The notes under the pieces were generated by a model. The model was given only the letters and a program-made list of their open reading frames with translations. It was not told the DNA's origin and searched no databases. From NCBI GenBank assembly GCA_032622095.1, contig CP136062.1, forward strand, positions 142,308,351-142,372,350: 64,000 bases of DNA, read 5' to 3'. Position numbers and translations under genes: made by a program. Shown piece after piece: positions 57,908 through 64,000 of this stretch (its first letter is position 1; every line of letters begins with the position of its first letter). The DNA comes from Siphonodentalium dalli. Taxonomy: Eukaryota; Mollusca; Scaphopoda; Gadilida; Siphonodentaliidae.

Positions 57908-58012
57908 CAGTAATGCCCTAAATATTAAACTCCTTAACCACAGCAGAATTATGGGTAATTTTTCAGGATTTAGTCGGATATATGGCTTGTTGCCATTCAT
58001 CGGAAAGTTCTC
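57908..58012 (+). repeat. Half copy of the palindromic MITE
   Basis: Left arm only, from cagtaatgccctaaatatta to atcggaaagttctcac, ending at the palindrome centre. TA at 57906-57907. Confidence 0.82.
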
Positions 58013-59077
58013 ACTTAACATAATTGTTAACATCTATTGATGCTCAGTTGCCTCATTTATGTGATACAATAGATAAGTAATTTCTATAGAGTTTCACATT
58101 CTTGTGAGCTCAAAAGAGATGTCCTAATTCTTCGTTCTATAGGCCTAGCTTTAAAATATAATTGCCAGATTTTCATCCCTGCTCACCCAATGTTTAAGGC
58201 AATCTCAAAATGCTTTATTTTTGTTATCCTATAGGCCTGTAGTTTTAGAAAGAGACTATCCGGAACTATATATCTTCTACATGTGGCCCATACATGTATG
58301 GGCCTGAGATTTAATAAGACAATTTCACTTTTTCCCTGAAAAAAAAAGTGAAAATAGGCCATGCCGATTTTTCAGAAATCACAATGGCAGAGATGATCGG
58401 CATAGCAATGCATGCATGGCATATGCAAAACGATTCGTTATTAAATTATGTCCATTATATCAAGAAAACAGCTTGTTGTATTTGTTTTTTGGACACAATA
58501 TAGTGTTTTTTGGTGAATAGGGGTGGGGCTATACATGTAAAAACAAAGCTCACTGGCAGGGCTAGTACAGTTGAAATATAGAATGAGTCCCTAAATAGTA
58601 AAAATAATATTTGAAAGCATAGCCTATTTATAAGCGCTATGTGGCGAATATGTTGTGCACATGCATATTAATGAACTGAAGAATGTTAATGCACATGAGT
58701 TACACATGTGCAAAATACAGGACACAGAGACTACATGAATGCATGCGTGGCAATAAACTGTGCCGCTTTTGTATATTACGTTCGTACATATGGTTTGAAC
58801 ATGCTCTCATAAAAAACAAAAAACACTGTGTACCATACCAATGGCACATTTTTTGTAGATATAGGTCAATTGAATGACTATTACATTTCCCATATCTCTC
58901 ATCAGTGAAGGGGAGGGGTATGTATTTCACAATTCAAAGATGGACATCCTACTGTATTAGCGTGGGACCTAAATTAAAATGACCACAAACATCAATATTA
59001 TAATAATCATAAGTGATGAGAAAACATCAATGCTTCCACCTTCACGGAAATCTCAGATCTTCACAACTGGAAACTTG
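58013..59077. other. No gene seen
   Basis: AT-rich, with several short frames; none recognised. Confidence 0.4.
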
Positions 59078-59690
59078 AAAGATATAATGTCACTAATTTG
59101 CATTTATAAACTAAAGTTATCATTCGGAACCAAGATAATCAGCAAATTCTCAGTCATATTCAAACTTTACTTATATTTTCATGTCAGTAATTCATTTACC
59201 AAATTTGAAAACAATCAGATGACTGAAACTAAAGTTAACATCCGGAAACCAAAATAATTGGCAAAATCTAAGTGGAAAAGGGCCATAACTCTGGTAAAAA
59301 AGGGTGGACCAAACCCACATTCAAATTTGACCTGTATTTTCATGTGAGCAAACCATCTACCAAATTTGAAAACAATAAATAACTATATAACGAATGTTAT
59401 CATCTAGAATCCAAAAAAATAATTGGCAAATTCTAAGGCTGCAAGGACCATAACTCAGGTAAAAATGGGCAGACCTCACCCATATTTGAACTTGACCTGT
59501 GCCCATAACCAATAAGCTGACATACCAAATATTCAATATTGTTTAATATTATTAATTATTACCGAAGATATCATTTGGAAACCATCTGGGATGGATGCAC
59601 GGATGGATGCATGGATGGACACATGCACTGATGGTCACTGCAATGTTTTTGGGGGGGGGGGGGGGGGGTGCAATAACTGGACAAAATATC
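59078..59690 (+). repeat. gacgg-group dispersed repeat, three blocks, poly-G end
   Basis: Blocks share gggccataactctggtaaa, ccatttaccaaatttgaaaa, and attggcaaattctaag. The tail atggatgcacggatggatgc is followed by an 18-G run at 59651-59668. Same polarity as 42295-43000. Confidence 0.65.
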
Positions 59691-60806
59691 TAAACTGAAG
59701 ACAATGGAAAACTTTAAAGGGATATAACTTATAAGTAGATATTAGTTGACATGTTGAGCAGGACATAGTATTTCTAACAATCATCATGAAAATCAGAAAA
59801 CCTGAATGCTAACATTGTGATCTAGAACACTCATTTATTAATGTTATAAGATTGACGGTAAAGTCTTTTTCTTCAATCGCGTATATACGTCTATGGGCCT
59901 ATATTTTTGTTATGCGTAAAGTACTAAAGTATTTAGTGTGAAATCTATTATTGAATATATTGCACAAGGTTCTCAGTGATTTTCATAGTTACAATGGTGA
60001 GAAACACACTATACCGGTATAAAAGTGGCCAGGGTATATTTTGTACTTTGTTATGCCATATAAATACATGTATCTCACGTGCATAACCAAAAACTCAGTG
60101 ATGAAAGTATGAAACCAATCAACGATAAGTCTGTACTTTACTATTGTCTACAACTGTATGCTCATTGGAGTAAGGTGTGAAGTTTGTCTTCTAAATCTTT
60201 AAATTAATAAGATAGAGGCCTAATCACGTTTTATTTTCGCCCAATAAAAGTTTGTCTTTTCCTGATGTGCTTTGTGTATAATTGCGACTATATATGTGCA
60301 CACTAGGTCTATAACTAGAGATGAATATTATACGCCATAAGTAGGAATATCCTGTTATATACCGGTACTGTGTTTCACTGATGATGAGTGTTGGTCTCAA
60401 TGTCTGGATCAGTTTGTAAGACTTGTATGACATGGTGTGAGAGGTCACCGATGTTGTGGTTTCCTTCATTTCGTGTGGCCTTATATAAAGGTGATTTGCC
60501 TTGGGGGAGGTGGGGATATTGACCTTCACGTGTGGAAGTTGTTCATGTCTGGGCGGGAACAGCTAGTCATTGTTTTTTGACATTTCGAAACTCCGTATTT
60601 GTGTTAGGTTCACCTCTGTCGGATTGTTCGACAACTGTTTCTAATGTGAGCCATACATCCTGGGAGGATGATGTAGGTGTAATTTGTGTAGTCATATACT
60701 AAGTGGTATATAGGGGTAGTTAATTACAAGATTATAGTTTAGCAAGGAAGCCTAACTGTCTTGGTAAAGCGTAGGTCAGTATGAATTCTCACAAGTTGCT
60801 TGTTTG
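59691..60806. other. ~1.1 kb, no gene seen
   Basis: A 101-codon minus-strand frame at 60529-60224 shows no family similarity that I recognise and has no strong coding signs. Confidence 0.4.
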
Positions 60807-60810
60807 TTAA

Positions 60811-61181
60811 AGACATATTATGTACTACTTGTTCGGATGCGTGAAACTGATAAGTTAGTATTCAGTTGCTACCCCAACTGGAGGAATGTAGCATTCCACT
60901 AACATCACCGAAAATCTCAAGCAAATCGACCATACCACTCCATAGAAAACATCGCCTGAACTACGCTCAATTGTAAATATTTACTACTCGAACTGGGACG
61001 CTTCTATCGGCGATAAACTAACGAAAACGATTTCGCCATCGGCAGTCGCTGCATTTAATTAACATATAAGAATGACGGTGTGTTTTGTCAATTTAGATAC
61101 AATATTTGTAAAAATAACTACTTTGAACAAGATTATTCTCCATTTCTATTTGATCACTCTACCGGAGTGTTTCACATCACT
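60811..61181 (+). repeat. TTAA-flanked element, uninterrupted copy
   Basis: TTAA at 60807-60810 and 61182-61185. Matches 24115-25237 minus its hAT-like insertion over its whole length (agacatattatgtac ..., atcggcgataaacta, ... ggagtgtttcacatcact). 371 bp, no gene. Confidence 0.8.
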
Positions 61182-61185
61182 TTAA

Positions 61186-62896
61186 GTATGATAACTTAGG
61201 TAATTAGGTAGTGACCAATCATCTGAAGAGCTTAACCCAAGCAAAATCAGTTAGACTATATTTTAATAAAACAAGTATTGATACACCAAATACCTCTATT
61301 GTATAAATCGAAGACCTCTCTAAACTTTATGGAAGGACCAGTCCAAAGTATTAGATTTAGAGAGGTTTTTCTGTAATAACGCGAACATCAATGCACTTAG
61401 AGCCTCAAGAGAAAAGATAAAGCCATCAATTATAAAATTATCTGTGTTTCTGCTAACCATACCTAGGGTACCTGCCCCTGAGCCCCCTACCCATTTTATC
61501 CCGACCTGCTAATAGTGACATTTCACCACCAATTTTTCTCATGACTCACATCAAAATTATCTGCATAGTTACTTAAAAAAGAAGACACAATGTTTGTCCA
61601 ATTCGGGAGTCTAATACATGTAAGTAATGTGCAAAACTACAGTAAATTCGCAAACAGGTATGTGTATTACCGGTAGGAGTGACAGAAATGGGCAACTCTG
61701 TTTTATGATTTTATCCCATTGATAGGTGATGCTAGGTGTATTAGCAATGAGGGTATGGACAATTTATCTGATAGTAAAAGCAGCGATATCTGAGATTTGG
61801 AACCCTGTATTATATATTTCTGTCATGTACAGTGGGCAATAATTGATGACTGATTAAGCTATTTACACATACCCCCACAGTGCCAAATTGAAACATTCGT
61901 AGGACCGAACAGAATTTTAAATAAACAAAAGATAAATAACTCTAAAAGGGAAAATGGGAAAATCACCAACACTTCATTGAAGAGCCTAGTAAAGGTAAAT
62001 ATCCATACCAAATTTCATCGAAATAACACATGCATGGCTGTCATACTCTCGCAGATGGACAACATACTATTAGTTCCAGGAAAGCAAAGAAGGATAACTA
62101 TAGAATGGAAAATGCAGTCAATGGGCACTCTTTTGAAAGCACTCCAATTGGTGAACATATCCATACCAAATTTCATTCACATCAGATGAACCATGGCAGT
62201 GATATCTGCACAGATGAACAAAAAATATTCAAGATTTCCAGTAAACAAAGAAAGATAACTTGAGAATGGAAAATGCAAACAATTTCACTTTTAAAAGGAG
62301 TCATGATGGTGAACCTCCAAACCAAATACAATTCAACAGCAGATAAAAGAAAGTGGTATTTGAAGTAGAATTGGAATGTTGATGACAGTTGTGATCTCAA
62401 ATAAATGCTCAATTCTACTCTAATATGTTGACGATGAAAATGGTAAGCAGGGTTAACGCCACCCACAATAAAAGTGATAACACTTGCAGTGACAAAAAAA
62501 ATGACAAATAATGACATATAATATCTTACAGTGTTCAAATAGAAATTTAGTAGAGGTGCAGTTTTGTGTGAAACTTTTCTCATAATGTGAGATTTGAGCT
62601 CTATTGCTATCGATAACAATATGGCTGAATATCTGGACTACTTGGTTGAATGAATAAATAATAGAACTACTCTGAAATATGTTTCTCTTGTTTTGAAATT
62701 CGCCAGCATAGAAAAAATGCACACCGAGAACGGGTATATAACTACCGAGAACTGGATTTGAGACCAAACCGCGTTCAAGTGATTACAGTGTGTGAAATTA
62801 CAAGTATCGTCATCAACGCATACATATTATTTTGACTGTATCAATACTGGAAACAATGATCCACAAATTAATCTGTCACCATTCACATTCAGCTGA
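61186..62896. repeat. Non-coding; dispersed repeat at 61860-62340
   Basis: Three short units share ataccaaatttcatt, gaacatatccatacc/gtaaatatccatacc and gcagatggacaa. A 145-codon minus-strand frame (62619-62182) crosses the repeat and is unrecognised. The rest has no gene. Confidence 0.45.
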
Positions 62897-62900
62897 TTAA

Positions 62901-63291
62901 CCCTTTACCCAACAAACCGGCCAAAACCGGCCAAATAAAGCTTAAACAGCCTAAAATATCTTCGGTCTGTCTCAATAAAACCATACAAATATGGATATCA
63001 TTGGAACCGGCTCCTTGACCACATTGTGATCGTTACAGGTATGCCCTGTGCCAATGCATTCTCTTATATATGCGAGTCGACCATAGGTCGCCTCGCATAT
63101 ATAAGAGAATGCATTGGCCTAAAAACAATCTTTTTTTAACACTTTTTACCATTTTTCTTACACTCTTTAACAATTTTATAATTTTTAATGTGTTAGGCCA
63201 ATGCATTCTCTTATATATGCGAGGCGACCTATGGTCGACTCGCATATATAAGAGAATGCATTGGCACAGGGCCGTTCTGTTGGGTAAAGGG
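62901..63291. repeat. TTAA-flanked MITE with paired inner palindromes, longer copy
   Basis: TTAA at 62897-62900 and 63292-63295; outer ends ccctttacccaacaaac and ctgttgggtaaaggg. Palindrome copies at 63052-63122 and 63197-63271 are in opposite orientation. The spacer between them is longer than in 40048-40395 by a aaacactttttaccattttt-type stretch. Confidence 0.88.
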
Positions 63292-63295
63292 TTAA

Positions 63296-63520
63296 CCTAT
63301 TGTCTTATACTTGCCAGTCCTAAAACATTGATATCATAAATATGTGATATACTATGCAATGAATAATATACATTGTTACAATGATTGCATGCATGACCTC
63401 CATAACTCAAACAGACAATGGGGATTACACTGTAAACACAATTTTATAATTACTCTTGCTGTTTCATGCAAGTGACCTAGTCAATCTTGAGAGACAAACA
63501 ACCCCATTACAAACAAAATA
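63296..63520. other. No gene seen
   Basis: Short AT-rich spacer. Confidence 0.4.
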
Positions 63521-63720
63521 CTTATATAGCGCGCTGAGCTCGGGTCGTGTATAGGTAACAGGCGGGCGAGCGTACTTGTGACGTCACACATAATTTACAG
63601 TATACCGTGTATGTGAAATTATTAGTGAGACAACATTTTCGTGAAAAAATCATGTGACTTCCGGCAGTGGTTTCACAAAATCGCGGAATCAGCAATGAAA
63701 CGAATTTGCCTCGGATATGT
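63521..63720. promoter_or_regulatory. Possible promoter: CRE and ETS-like sites
   Basis: A perfect CRE tgacgtca lies at 63579-63586, an ETS-type acttccgg at 63657-63664 next to tcatgtgac, and tatatag with gcgcgc at 63525-63535. It is relatively GC- and CpG-rich for this window. On the minus strand it would sit upstream of the ZDHHC exons, but no first exon was identified. Confidence 0.25.
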
Positions 63721-64000
63721 GGCAATGGACAACTGAAGTACTAGTATTTATTTATAAAAAGTAAGTTATGAATATGTCCTGCATAGGTTCATGTTAGATC
63801 AGTTTCACGTGTTAGCTAAATGAAGTCAGTTACGGTGTCATGATGTCAAAGCGTCATTTATCTCTGCGGGCCAGAATCCAGGCATGACTGAACGGACAAC
63901 TGATTTCACCTCACTATAGACGAGACATCTATTGATTGATTTATTAATTGAGAGTTTAACATCATTTTAGCCGCTATATGCCATATATCACGACCATATT
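63721..64000. other. Window end, no gene seen
   Basis: No exon or repeat recognised in the final 280 bp. Confidence 0.4.

Noticed and set aside
60224..60529. 101-codon minus-strand frame
   Set aside because: No family similarity, no splice context; consistent with chance.
62182..62619. 145-codon minus-strand frame
   Set aside because: Lies over dispersed repeat units, and its hydrophobic residues come from A/T-rich sequence.
63033..63339. Frames reading RVDHRSPRIYKRMHW on both strands
   Set aside because: This peptide is the translation of the palindromic repeat module and recurs wherever the module does.
1..64000. CRISPR arrays, rRNA genes, bacterial operons
   Set aside because: No regularly spaced repeat-spacer pattern, rRNA signature or ribosome-binding-site context; the sequence is of animal nuclear type.

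Overview
This window looks like a TE-dense stretch of an AT-rich animal nuclear genome, probably a marine lophotrochozoan. A mollusc is plausible from the frequent tacatgta words, the DIRS, Academ and fold-back element content, and the very long introns. There are no bacterial-style gene clusters, operons, rRNA genes or CRISPR arrays, and most short open frames are shadows.

Host gene: three exons on the minus strand (40600-40504, 23927-23846, 22258-22128) join in frame through GT/AG sites. They encode the DHHC core, the following membrane segments and the TTxE-type region of a palmitoyltransferase closest to ZDHHC3/ZDHHC7. The introns are about 16.6 kb and 1.6 kb. Earlier and later exons were not found, so most of the window is probably intron of this one gene.

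Centrepiece: an apparently complete 5,968-bp DNA transposon at 27452-33419 lies inside the 16.6-kb intron, opposite in strand to the host gene. It has long imperfect terminal inverted repeats beginning TAGTCCAGG, a 3-bp CTG target duplication, and one uninterrupted 1,444-codon gene at 28459-32793. The protein has N-terminal Cys/His clusters, a candidate DDE-type core with an inserted domain, a PIN/XPG-like nuclease and a C-terminal CXC cysteine cluster. It fits the Academ superfamily, XPG-bearing branch.

Other mobile DNA: a decayed DIRS-type tyrosine-recombinase retrotransposon (about 10.96-14.33 kb) split by a 453-bp inverted-repeat element; a LINE reverse-transcriptase tail (50.7-51.2 kb) split by a Tc1/mariner-type palindromic MITE; nine copies of that MITE; several TTAA-flanked MITE families that share one inner palindrome but have different outer ends; two hAT-like non-autonomous elements, one nested in a TTAA element; a BED-finger (hAT/ZBED-like) gene remnant; a Penelope-like fragment between inverted arms; and a 3.4-kb fold-back structure (16668-20094) whose arms are made of a ~40-bp minisatellite that changes strand at the centre.

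The remaining stretches are tandem arrays (34.0-34.8, 51.4-53.1 kb), a dispersed family ending in gacgg repeats, homopolymer tracts and otherwise featureless AT-rich intron sequence. Two short regions (57.4-57.5 and 63.5-63.7 kb) carry clustered promoter-like motifs but no gene start could be shown.
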